Shown here: in pieces, positions 6,191 to 13,166 of the stretch | Layout of the letters: the number at the start of each line of letters is the position of its first letter | Position numbering within the stretch: position 1 is the stretch's first letter | Source of the DNA: Euryarchaeota archaeon UBA128 | GTDB taxonomy: Archaea; Thermoplasmatota; Poseidoniia; Poseidoniales; Poseidoniaceae | Assembly: GCA_002496955.1 (NCBI GenBank) | Contig: DALZ01000110.1 | Coordinates: forward strand, 20,387 to 33,552 | DNA length: 13,166 nucleotides | Direction: 5' to 3' | Translations under genes and position numbers: made by a program | The notes under the pieces: generated by a model | Told to the model about the DNA's origin: nothing | What the model saw: the letters and a program-made list of their open reading frames with translations, nothing else | Database searches by the model: none

Positions 6191-6997
6191 ATGGACAAAA
6201 TGCATCCGGGACTGTGGCAATATACGGCCAATAATTCACCCAATCCACTACCCAGAACCCCATTTGTGTGCACAGACAAAGAATTATTTCCACTAGAGTT
6301 CGAGTTAATGGCAACTGAACCGGTAACTCTCGAGGTGCTCTTGCAGAAACTTTCACAGGCTACAGTAGACGAGTCTACACTTGAGGAATTCTTCACGGCC
6401 AGATCAGCACCCTCGATGGCAGAGAGGAAGCCGATGTTGCTACTTGGTGAACTAGCAAATCCGTTTCAGTTATCGCGTCTAAGATTGGGTATTGTCCCAG
6501 TGATTAATGTCAGATTAGGCAACCTTTGCCGAACATATGCAGATAGTTTGGATTCGCGTATGATTAATCCCGGCGTCCACCATGTAACTCTAGCAAGAAC
6601 CGCTGGTTGGTGGGAATCAACTCACATGGCTTTTGTAACCACCGGACAAATGAAGTCTATGGTTGAATGGCTGAACGGTGGCAAACGCGGCCATTGGCGA
6701 CCTATACGTCCTAGGGAAGGCATTGTAAAAGTAGAGAATAGCACTGTCTTGTGTCCGCCGCCCGAGGCCGTCACGTGGGACGGAGTTACAGAAACCTGCA
6801 TTGCCGAAGAGCCTGATTGTAGCGGGCCGCAGTTTGACATTAGCGATGTAATAGTTCCAATTCATGTAAGACATGGGTGTTACGATAATCGGGGCAAGAT
6901 AGTTCGTTGCGCACATGTCGGGCAGCGTGAATTCCATGCTAACTACTTTCGACGCGGCTCATCAAAACAATGGCAGGATATTTTGGATATTGTCTAG
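6191..6997 (+). CDS. Uncharacterised 268-residue Cys/His-rich protein
   Basis: I do not recognise this protein. It has no signal peptide and no clear membrane helix, so it is probably cytosolic. Residues 44-70 look helical (TLEVLLQKLSQATVDESTLEEFF). The central part has alternating strands and a conserved-looking GVHHVTLARTAGWWESTHMAFVTTGQM near 128-154 with paired His and Trp. The C-terminal third is rich in metal-ligand-type residues: Cys188, Cys203, Cys210, His225, His228, Cys230, Cys240 and His242, the last five within 18 residues. A structural metal site or a nucleic-acid-binding or catalytic surface is possible, but this is inference. Start ATG 6191 is set by AGGAGG upstream. It lies between a zinc-ribbon gene and a winged-helix-like gene. 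That it is a real gene is secure; its function is not. Confidence 0.75.
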   Translation: MDKMHPGLWQYTANNSPNPLPRTPFVCTDKELFPLEFELMATEPVTLEVLLQKLSQATVDESTLEEFFTARSAPSMAERKPMLLLGELANPFQLSRLRLGIVPVINVRLGNLCRTYADSLDSRMINPGVHHVTLARTAGWWESTHMAFVTTGQMKSMVEWLNGGKRGHWRPIRPREGIVKVENSTVLCPPPEAVTWDGVTETCIAEEPDCSGPQFDISDVIVPIHVRHGCYDNRGKIVRCAHVGQREFHANYFRRGSSKQWQDILDIV

Positions 6998-7023
6998 GGA
7001 GCCCATGGAGTCCCCACTCAATC

Positions 7024-7034
7024 AATTATATACC
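7024..7034 (+). promoter_or_regulatory. TATA box internal to the plus-strand gene run
   Basis: AATTATATACC is the best TATA-box match in the window. Its centre is about 33 nt before ATG 7062, predicting a transcript beginning near 7056 with almost no leader. It implies that the winged-helix gene has its own promoter and that the longer frame from ATG 7005 is not the true start. Confidence 0.5.
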
Positions 7035-7061
7035 ATAAAAGCCAATGTTTTATTGATAATA

Positions 7062-7313
7062 ATGCGAGGAAAAGGGTCACAGAAAGAAGCCAGACTTGAG
7101 CGCCTAAAGGAAGAGATAATTGATTACATAGCAGTCGTCCCTGATTGTTCAGCCGCTGATATTGTCCATCACCTTTCTAATGAGCGAAGAATGCGCAATC
7201 ACGGTTTAACAACCAGAAAGGTTGGGTTATTCATCCCTCGTTATTTATCCGATCTCGTTGGCTTCAGGCTGGATAACACGACAGGAAAACGGCTATATCG
7301 GCTAGCCGCATGA
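7062..7313 (+). CDS. Small winged-helix-like DNA-binding protein (predicted)
   Basis: An 83-residue basic protein with the pattern of an archaeal winged-helix domain: a first helix RLERLKEEIIDYIAV (11-25), then CSAADIVHHLSNE (29-41), a recognition-like helix within GLTTRKVGLFIPRYLSDL (48-65), and a hairpin wing FRLDNTTGKRLYRL (68-81). No effector-binding domain is attached. Starting at ATG 7005 would add 19 mostly hydrophobic residues; ATG 7062 is preferred because it leaves a compact domain and is preceded by a strong TATA box, whereas 7005 lies upstream of that box. It could regulate neighbouring genes or act as a chromatin-like factor. It lies 64 bp after the 268-residue gene and 37 bp before the acetyltransferase. 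The fold is inferred from pattern, not from a recognised family. Confidence 0.65.
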   Translation: MRGKGSQKEARLERLKEEIIDYIAVVPDCSAADIVHHLSNERRMRNHGLTTRKVGLFIPRYLSDLVGFRLDNTTGKRLYRLAA

Positions 7314-7350
7314 ACGGCAGATTCATTTTGATTCACTCGTTGGCCCGATT

Positions 7351-8052
7351 ATGGAATGGCCACCTGAGGCTTATGCAGACTCGCAATTTCCTAGTCTGAA
7401 ATCAGTAACAGGTGTCAGCATTCCCAAATTGCCTCAGCACGAACCGTTGTGGGAGATTTTCAAGAGTGGCGTCGAACGCAATCTAAAGCATCAAATCAGC
7501 ATGCTTGAATCAGCCGAGATTGATTTAATTGACCGTTCGACCTTATCTCAGACAGTAACATATGACGAGTCTAATGGTAAAGTCATGATTGAACGAGGCG
7601 CATTAGTCGGGCCATCAACACACTTTGTTGGGCCTTGTTTTGTTGGAAGGGGAGCAATCATTCGGCACGGCGCCTACGTCCGCGAAAATTCATGGATATG
7701 CTCCACAGCTGTTGTAGGGCACTGTTCTGAGGTGAAACACTCAGTATTATTGCCAGGCGCCAAAGCCCCCCACTTCAATTACGTGGGGGACTCTATTCTA
7801 GGCAAGGATGTAAATCTTGGTGCAGGCGTTAAACTAAGCAATCTAAGAAACGATGGTCAAGAAGTCTATTTGTCAATGGGTGGCAAAAAAATCGCCAGCG
7901 AGCTGAGAAAGTTTGGGGCGATCCTTGGCGAAGGCTGTCAACTAGGATGTAATGCCGTAACCAACCCAGGAACCATACTGGGCAAGAATAGCGTAGTTTC
8001 ACCGAATGTTACTGTTACTGGAGTGCATAAAGATTCATCACACCACAGGTGA
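7351..8052 (+). CDS. Stand-alone GlmU-type N-acetyltransferase (left-handed beta-helix)
   Basis: Predicted to acetylate glucosamine-1-phosphate with acetyl-CoA, giving N-acetylglucosamine-1-phosphate for UDP-GlcNAc. The 233 residues match only the C-terminal half of archaeal GlmU. Residues ~80-225 show hexapeptide repeats of a left-handed beta-helix (IERGALVGPS, CFVGRGAIIRHGAYV, ILGEGCQLGCNAV, ILGKNSVVSPNV). The GlmU active-site block APHFNYVGDSILGKDVNLGAG (139-159) contains His141 at the position of the catalytic histidine, followed by the archaeal variant LSNLRNDG. The ~75-residue N-terminus is a short helical lead-in with no nucleotidyltransferase motif, so the uridylyltransferase must come from another gene. 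ATG 7351 has no clear Shine-Dalgarno. It stops 4 bases before glmM, and the pairing supports this substrate. A related sugar acetyltransferase is the alternative. Confidence 0.85.
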   Translation: MEWPPEAYADSQFPSLKSVTGVSIPKLPQHEPLWEIFKSGVERNLKHQISMLESAEIDLIDRSTLSQTVTYDESNGKVMIERGALVGPSTHFVGPCFVGRGAIIRHGAYVRENSWICSTAVVGHCSEVKHSVLLPGAKAPHFNYVGDSILGKDVNLGAGVKLSNLRNDGQEVYLSMGGKKIASELRKFGAILGEGCQLGCNAVTNPGTILGKNSVVSPNVTVTGVHKDSSHHR

Positions 8053-8053
8053 T
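8047..8053 (+). promoter_or_regulatory. Shine-Dalgarno AGGTGAT before glmM
   Basis: AGGTGAT, overlapping the stop codon of the acetyltransferase gene, lies three bases before ATG 8057, so its GG is seven bases from the start. It decides the glmM start against an in-frame upstream start at 8006 and points to translation from a shared mRNA. Confidence 0.6.
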
Positions 8054-8056
8054 TGT

Positions 8057-9706
8057 ATGGTGGCCAATTTATTCGGCACCGACGGTATTAGGGGTAGAGT
8101 AAATCTAGCAGTCGGAGATGAAAAGGTAGCACTGGAGAGATTAACAGAACATCGTGAACTTTCCGGACCAATTATGCGTTTGGTGGGTGAATCACTTGCT
8201 ACCTCTAGTCAATTTACCGATGAAAAAAATTCACGAATTGTTGTCGGATGGGATGACCGTCCGGCAAACCAACAGTTAGTCGACTATCTGACCGTTGGTT
8301 TGAATATTGCCGGTTTTGAGGTAATTCATCTCGGTCTCTGTGCGACTCCATTATTACACTACGCAACCCTCTGTCAGTCAGCAAATTACGGTTGTATGAT
8401 TACTGCTAGCCACAATCCAGTTGAAGATTCAGGAGTGAAAATATTCAACGAATTTGGCTTCAAGACCACGCCTGAGTTCGAGTTAGAATTGTCTCGTAAC
8501 ATCTACTCGCTGGCTCAGGAAGACCGAGATATAGACCAGATAGAGTTTGAAAAATTGGCTAAGCCCTTGACGATTCTGAATACGAGTCAACATGATGTCA
8601 TCAATCATGAAAAATGGCTGACTCAACGTTATCGACAACTAGTGGGCATAACTGGAACATCCTTGCAGGATGCAAAAAAACTCAATCAACCATTGTTAAT
8701 AGATTCCTCAAAAGGTAGTGCAAAGTCGTGGCTGGCTGATTGGTTGTCATCTAACGGTATTATGTCTGTTGAGGTTAGCAAATCATCCAGTATGCTTAAT
8801 CATAATTGCGGGGCTGGAGATTTTTCTCCAACTCAAGAATGGACTTTTGCTGAGGCCATTAATTCTGAACATGTCTTACTCAGTAAATTAAGCAGGTGTG
8901 AACCGGGATTAATTGTCGCTGCTGCGCTTGATGGTGACGGCGATCGTTGCCTGCTAATCGAGTCAACAAATACGGGCTATCGAGTAATCGATGGTGACCG
9001 GATTGCTGATACTTTTGTCAATTGTCTTACGAATTCGGGCTACGATTGGCACATAGCCGCAAGCATCGAGTCAGACCTTTCGTTGACTTCAAACCTAAAC
9101 CGATTTCCAAATACTGTTACTGCGAGTGAAACGGCAGTAGGCGATCGTTGGTTGTCACATAGTTTAGCAATGGAAACGACGGGCGCATTGCTCAAAAATA
9201 ATTCACTTCCACATCTTATCGGCGTCGAAGATTCAGGCCACATAGTTCTACCTTCAGCGCATCCTATTTTCAGTAAAAGTTGGTCGTTGGTCGGCGATGG
9301 CGCTATGACCTTGACGGCTTACCTGCTTGCACTAACCAGGATGGAACCATCTAGCCTGATGAAGCGTGGTTGGAAGCAGCGGCAATCGGTAAAAGATGTT
9401 GACCGAAGCAAATGGGATGGGAAAAACGCGTTAGCAAAACTGGTTGAGAACAAGTTCATAGAAAAATTATCCCAATACGGAACAATAGAAAACTGGTCCA
9501 AGAAACCAATTCACGGTGAGTCTAATTTGCTATTATTTGTTTGTAACTACTCTGGTGCAAAATTATCACTAGGGGTAAGGAATAGTGGTACTCAGGCCAA
9601 GATTTCAGTTTCTGCAAGACTAGAGCATGGTGGAAGTAATGCAGGGCTCCAAGAAGCAATAGATTCAGTTTGTGATATTTTGGCACAGAATATGGCTAGC
9701 CATTGA
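8057..9706 (+). CDS. glmM: Phosphoglucosamine mutase-type alpha-D-phosphohexomutase
   Basis: Interconverts glucosamine-6-phosphate and glucosamine-1-phosphate (or a related hexose phosphate) via a phosphoserine and Mg2+. All four family loops are present in the 549-residue product: the GlmM-type N-terminus NLFGTDGIRG (4-13), the phosphoserine loop TASHNP with Ser118, the metal loop DGDGDR (292-297), the sugar loop GVEDSGH (389-395), and the phosphate loop RNSGTQAK (508-515). The last departs from the usual RxSGTEPK. At 549 residues it is about 100 longer than typical bacterial or archaeal GlmM (~450); extra length is visible around 136-215 and in the C-terminal part. ATG 8057 is fixed by AGGTGAT. 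Four bases separate it from the acetyltransferase, making consecutive steps of UDP-GlcNAc synthesis. Mannose or glucose phosphates cannot be excluded as substrates. The 3' end overlaps the convergent membrane-protein gene by 11 bp. Confidence 0.9.
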   Translation: MVANLFGTDGIRGRVNLAVGDEKVALERLTEHRELSGPIMRLVGESLATSSQFTDEKNSRIVVGWDDRPANQQLVDYLTVGLNIAGFEVIHLGLCATPLLHYATLCQSANYGCMITASHNPVEDSGVKIFNEFGFKTTPEFELELSRNIYSLAQEDRDIDQIEFEKLAKPLTILNTSQHDVINHEKWLTQRYRQLVGITGTSLQDAKKLNQPLLIDSSKGSAKSWLADWLSSNGIMSVEVSKSSSMLNHNCGAGDFSPTQEWTFAEAINSEHVLLSKLSRCEPGLIVAAALDGDGDRCLLIESTNTGYRVIDGDRIADTFVNCLTNSGYDWHIAASIESDLSLTSNLNRFPNTVTASETAVGDRWLSHSLAMETTGALLKNNSLPHLIGVEDSGHIVLPSAHPIFSKSWSLVGDGAMTLTAYLLALTRMEPSSLMKRGWKQRQSVKDVDRSKWDGKNALAKLVENKFIEKLSQYGTIENWSKKPIHGESNLLLFVCNYSGAKLSLGVRNSGTQAKISVSARLEHGGSNAGLQEAIDSVCDILAQNMASH

Positions 9707-12700
9707 TAATTTCTTGCTCATAGGTTTGATTTAGATAAGTCACAATGCCTAGCAGAATTGAGGAAGCAACCAGTATCGCTAACATTGCTTCAATGCCAGC
9801 CCCAATACTGAACATTACCATTGCGACAACCCATGCCAATACCATGTCTAATGCGCCAAAAACCCGCCAAGATTTGCGCATAACAAGTATGCCACTAACC
9901 CATGAGGTTGTGGAACAAACAATCAACAGAACTGCCAAAATAACCAAATTACTCCATCCAAATCCGGCCGGAATCAGCAGTAAATGAACCGACCACAAAC
10001 CAGCCGCTAACCAGATTCCAGCGTCAGTAATGACTGACCAAACGACGAAAATTATCGATAATGCGCCGCAAACAGTGGCAATCAGATGAATCCCTGGGGG
10101 ATCCAACCCAAGCGGCTCTAGACACCAATACATCAGTCCCGATAGGGCAATTGGGATTAACAACCAAGCGACCATAACGGCGGCGGGTTGCGTCCACCTC
10201 CAACTCCGTCTCAGAACCAGAATAATTGCTAATATTCCTGCAAAACCAACTGAGATTAGTCCGGCAAAAATGACCCAAGCGGCGCGACCTGCTGCGCCGC
10301 GGTGATCATTTAATCCGCGTATTATGCGCTGCTTTTCTACCCAATCATATGATAGCACGCAAACAAGTAATATTATTTCAACAAAGAGTAATGGAATCGT
10401 CCAATCAAGCAAGCCGCCATTGAATGGATCTACCCGATACATTAGCGGCACCTCTCCGCCAATTATTAACGCAAATACTCGGTCAATAACCAGCAAATAT
10501 ACCACTCCTTCGACAGCATTTGGGATTCGCAGGCCCAAATCATTTCGACCGATTAACCCAATTCCCGCCAGAACACAAAGTCCCGCTGTGATGACTGCTA
10601 GATGTTTCGCATCGTCTAGGCCAACGACGGAATCTGAGATTCTTCCCGCAAGGTGTACTAAAACTAAACCTCCCATTGATATCGCAATTGGTAACTCAAT
10701 ACCCGCAATATCTGGTAATCTCAGCCCGATGTCGTTTGCTCTAATTCGGGCTAGTGCTATGAACAGAATAGAAACGGCCACACAGAAAGCTAGAATCAGG
10801 TAGGAAAACGATGTTGCGAACGATAAGTATGTCGAAGCTAAAATAGTCGTTATGAGAAATGCAATAACTATTACAGGGCGATGATGAATGTCGCCAATTT
10901 CCAAATCATACTCGCCACTCGTTCCAGACCGTTTAGCGCGTTTGCGTTGTTTCTCGACTAAATCAAGCATCTCGACATCAATCATTTTTAGCGTCGTTTT
11001 AGTATCTAAGTCTGCTTTCACTGCGCTTAACTCGCCCTTTTCATTAGCCTGCGCCTGAATAAATTCTTGCAGGCGGTGTTGTTTTTCCTCTATTTTCAGC
11101 AACCGCGCTTCTTTCTTTGCCAAAGACCGCATTTCGCTGCGGAATTCACCTTGAATTGCTAGATATGCACCAGAGCCTATGAATGCGAAGATAGTAAGCA
11201 AGAGGACAATCGTAGAATCCTTAATTTGAGCAGTTATTGCCATGACTGCGAGTAAAGCAACGGCTGCGATGGCTGGTGGCAGCAATTTTTCTACTGTAGC
11301 GGCTCGCCTCAGATAGAGTACTAACGCTACCAGAGTAATCATGGTTAACAAGTATAGATTTACCTCCTCACTTGGTAAGATTGTACTGCCATCTAATTCC
11401 ATACTATTCAACGGCTCAAGAGCGATGATGATGAACAACCCTGAGAGCAACCCCATCATCAATGTCAATAGTTGCCCTGGTAATGCCTCCGCCTTCTTTA
11501 ACACTTCATCAGTTACTCCAGATCGTTTGAGACGGTCTGATGACAACAGCAGAATTCCGCTTGCTATTACCAAGGTTACTGCCCACAACCCTTGCTGCCC
11601 ATAAGTCCACGATAGGGCGATTGTCGACCCACCCCATATGGTCATCAGACTACGTGGCTTTCCACGATGCTTTTCCAGTAAAACCATGACGGCATGACTA
11701 ATCATCAGGATAGTCAAAACTCCGAACAAACCAATCGCCGGTAGTGCACCCGGTCTAGTAATAGACCATGTCACAAATAATGCCAACAAAAAGCTCAGAT
11801 TCCACAATTGAAGGATTTCAGAATCTCGCAACCTAGCGCCTAATTCTGACATTCCACTGAGTCTCGAGGCCAAATTAAAACCGGTTTCACCATGTTTTAC
11901 ATTCACCCAAATCTGCTGTGATAGTAGGATTAACATCCATGCAGCTAAGTCATATTGTTCTATGGAAATAGGGATGTAATCAGCAGAAATAAGACGGTTT
12001 TCGACATCGGTTGCGAAAAATAACAACCATAGCCAAGGCCCGACAACTGCAGTTCCGGCAATTGAGGGAGAATCTCGATACATTGACAATTGGGCAAGTC
12101 CAATCCATACAACACCTTGGCTAAACAAGAGTGTTCTTGCTCCTGTGCCTCCATCATTAGCGGGAATAAGTAGGGTTAGCAGAGTGACAATCATTAGTCC
12201 TCCAGCCCATAAGACATGGTCAGAAACAGCAGTTTGATTCCTCAGTAAGGCGCCAGCAGTGAGTATTGCTGTGATTGCTGCATAAACGCTGTAAGGGCGC
12301 AGCTGATAAGGTAGGTTGACCTCGATTAGACCGCTTTCTAACACGGCCAGTGCAAATAATAGAAGCGGTGCAGGTATTACAATCAATGGCATCAGTCGGG
12401 GCCATTCTACACCTCTTACTACGAGGTATGAAGCGCTGAATGCGGTCAGTAGCAGTACTAACTGTGCTAGGGCATAACCGGTTTCCAATCTGTTAGCAGC
12501 CACCGATAACAAGGCACCAATCATCCCTAATCCAACAGACACTGACCACAAACCTGGTTTGCCCAAGCCAAGACCTTTGAATGCATCAGAAAACCAATTG
12601 TCCTTTTCAACAAATTTCGCAGCCATAGTTGAATTTGTCGCAGTTACACAAACCATCAACAAAAACAACAACAAATCATCTTCAAACGGTAAAATGACCA

Positions 12701-13166
12701 AACCAAATAATTCCCAATTATTTGATATTGCGTGAATTCCAACCCAGAGATATGAGACCGCAATACCCATGCTTGCAAGGTTACCAGAGTCTCGAACGAT
12801 CGCAAGGCCATGGAGCATTATCGTGCCGATACCAATCATTATGGCAACGCCAAACTCGCCGTATAACGCGCCTGCAGCACTACCTACAACTAACAAAATC
12901 AAGGTCGCTTGGGCAGCGATGGCATCCTCGTTATGTCGTTGTGCAATACCGATATTCAATACAACACCAAGCAGCAGTAATGTGCCCAACAGATTATCTT
13001 CATCAGCAAATGAAAAACCGTCTAACCATCCCCAGTGCCACAAATCTAGAACGAGCCCATAGATCAACTTCATCGATATGATTACCCATGTGACGCCTAA
13101 AATACGCATATTTGGATTCGGAATCCATTTCTCCCCTAGGTAAAGTCCGATAATTGCCATGGCGCT
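9696..13166 (-). CDS. Very large polytopic membrane protein with central coiled coil (5' partial)
   Basis: From the Met at 13160 there are 1154 residues, but the frame is open to the window edge and begins directly in a hydrophobic segment without signals, so the N-terminus probably lies outside. I count roughly 34 hydrophobic helices, about 22 before and 12 after a hydrophilic segment at residues ~670-750. That segment is Glu/Lys/Gln-rich with heptad spacing (ARLLKIEEKQHRLQEFIQAQ), a probable cytosolic coiled coil. After it, NDIGLRLP (809-816) recurs as NDLGLRIP (873-880), showing a 64-residue internal repeat, each copy leading into hydrophobic helices. No transporter, glycosyltransferase, protease or ATPase motif is visible. 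The N-terminal part (MRILGVTWVIISMKLIYGLVLD) weakly recalls DUF2339/DUF2157-type multi-helix proteins. It is transcribed convergently with glmM. Function unknown. Confidence 0.8.
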   Translation of the reverse strand, partial: SAMAIIGLYLGEKWIPNPNMRILGVTWVIISMKLIYGLVLDLWHWGWLDGFSFADEDNLLGTLLLLGVVLNIGIAQRHNEDAIAAQATLILLVVGSAAGALYGEFGVAIMIGIGTIMLHGLAIVRDSGNLASMGIAVSYLWVGIHAISNNWELFGLVILPFEDDLLLFLLMVCVTATNSTMAAKFVEKDNWFSDAFKGLGLGKPGLWSVSVGLGMIGALLSVAANRLETGYALAQLVLLLTAFSASYLVVRGVEWPRLMPLIVIPAPLLLFALAVLESGLIEVNLPYQLRPYSVYAAITAILTAGALLRNQTAVSDHVLWAGGLMIVTLLTLLIPANDGGTGARTLLFSQGVVWIGLAQLSMYRDSPSIAGTAVVGPWLWLLFFATDVENRLISADYIPISIEQYDLAAWMLILLSQQIWVNVKHGETGFNLASRLSGMSELGARLRDSEILQLWNLSFLLALFVTWSITRPGALPAIGLFGVLTILMISHAVMVLLEKHRGKPRSLMTIWGGSTIALSWTYGQQGLWAVTLVIASGILLLSSDRLKRSGVTDEVLKKAEALPGQLLTLMMGLLSGLFIIIALEPLNSMELDGSTILPSEEVNLYLLTMITLVALVLYLRRAATVEKLLPPAIAAVALLAVMAITAQIKDSTIVLLLTIFAFIGSGAYLAIQGEFRSEMRSLAKKEARLLKIEEKQHRLQEFIQAQANEKGELSAVKADLDTKTTLKMIDVEMLDLVEKQRKRAKRSGTSGEYDLEIGDIHHRPVIVIAFLITTILASTYLSFATSFSYLILAFCVAVSILFIALARIRANDIGLRLPDIAGIELPIAISMGGLVLVHLAGRISDSVVGLDDAKHLAVITAGLCVLAGIGLIGRNDLGLRIPNAVEGVVYLLVIDRVFALIIGGEVPLMYRVDPFNGGLLDWTIPLLFVEIILLVCVLSYDWVEKQRIIRGLNDHRGAAGRAAWVIFAGLISVGFAGILAIILVLRRSWRWTQPAAVMVAWLLIPIALSGLMYWCLEPLGLDPPGIHLIATVCGALSIIFVVWSVITDAGIWLAAGLWSVHLLLIPAGFGWSNLVILAVLLIVCSTTSWVSGILVMRKSWRVFGALDMVLAWVVAMVMFSIGAGIEAMLAILVASSILLGIVTYLNQTYEQEIING

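Noticed and set aside
10324..10803. Plus-strand open frame of 159 codons opposite the large membrane protein
   Set aside because: Ser/Thr/Pro/Ile-rich composition typical of the complement of hydrophobic coding sequence; no start signal or family resemblance.
12722..13081. Two overlapping plus-strand frames near the right edge
   Set aside because: Both are opposite the continuous hydrophobic coding frame and show low-complexity Arg/Gln/Ser translations without motifs.
1..13166. CRISPR array, insertion sequence, toxin-antitoxin or other defence system
   Set aside because: No regularly spaced repeats, transposase motifs, terminal inverted repeats, or recognisable toxin or defence domains were seen on either strand.

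Overview
The window looks like archaeal chromosomal DNA, most likely from an uncultivated marine Thermoplasmatota lineage (Marine Group II / Poseidoniales-like; medium-low confidence at that rank). The archaeal call rests on an archaeal/eukaryotic-type DNA primase large subunit with its four Fe-S cysteines, an MptE-type pterin diphosphokinase, a DUF373 membrane protein and an archaeal-style GlmU acetyltransferase module. TATA-like boxes sit about 25-27 nt upstream of several start codons, as expected for leaderless archaeal transcripts. There are no rRNA or tRNA genes, insertion sequences, integrases, CRISPR arrays or phage genes. Both ends cut through open reading frames, so this may be a whole contig or an arbitrary slice.

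Layout. 1-795 (+): C-terminal part of a membrane protein with an external beta-sandwich domain. 853-1926 (+): cytosolic beta-propeller. 1904-2731 (-): MptE, convergent with the propeller and overlapping it. 2730-3995 (+): PriL, divergent from mptE, with the two start codons sharing one CATG. 4055-5173 (+): DUF373 six-helix membrane protein. 5174-5656 (-): two-CBS-domain protein whose stop codon abuts that of DUF373. 5657-5799: divergent promoter region. 5800-9706 (+): five genes in one direction, namely a zinc-ribbon protein, an unrecognised 268-residue protein, a small winged-helix-like protein, a stand-alone GlmU-type acetyltransferase and a GlmM-type phosphohexomutase. 9696-13166 (-): one very large polytopic membrane protein, probably lacking its N-terminus here.

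How the genes work together. The clearest functional pair is the GlmU-type acetyltransferase and GlmM, four bases apart. Together they would turn glucosamine-6-phosphate into N-acetylglucosamine-1-phosphate, on the way to UDP-GlcNAc for glycans and protein glycosylation. The uridylyltransferase step is not encoded here. MptE (pterin cofactor synthesis) and PriL (replication priming) share a divergent start region, with no obvious functional link. The zinc-ribbon, 268-residue and winged-helix genes form a small uncharacterised group ahead of the amino-sugar genes.

The DNA is very compact. All three convergent pairs overlap or touch, no gene-free stretch exceeds about 145 bases, and initiation appears mixed: TATA-driven leaderless starts at transcription-unit heads and Shine-Dalgarno starts within units. 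I found no convincing new defence, mobile or biosynthetic system. The most novel-looking items are the 268-residue Cys/His-rich protein and the giant membrane protein with a central coiled coil.
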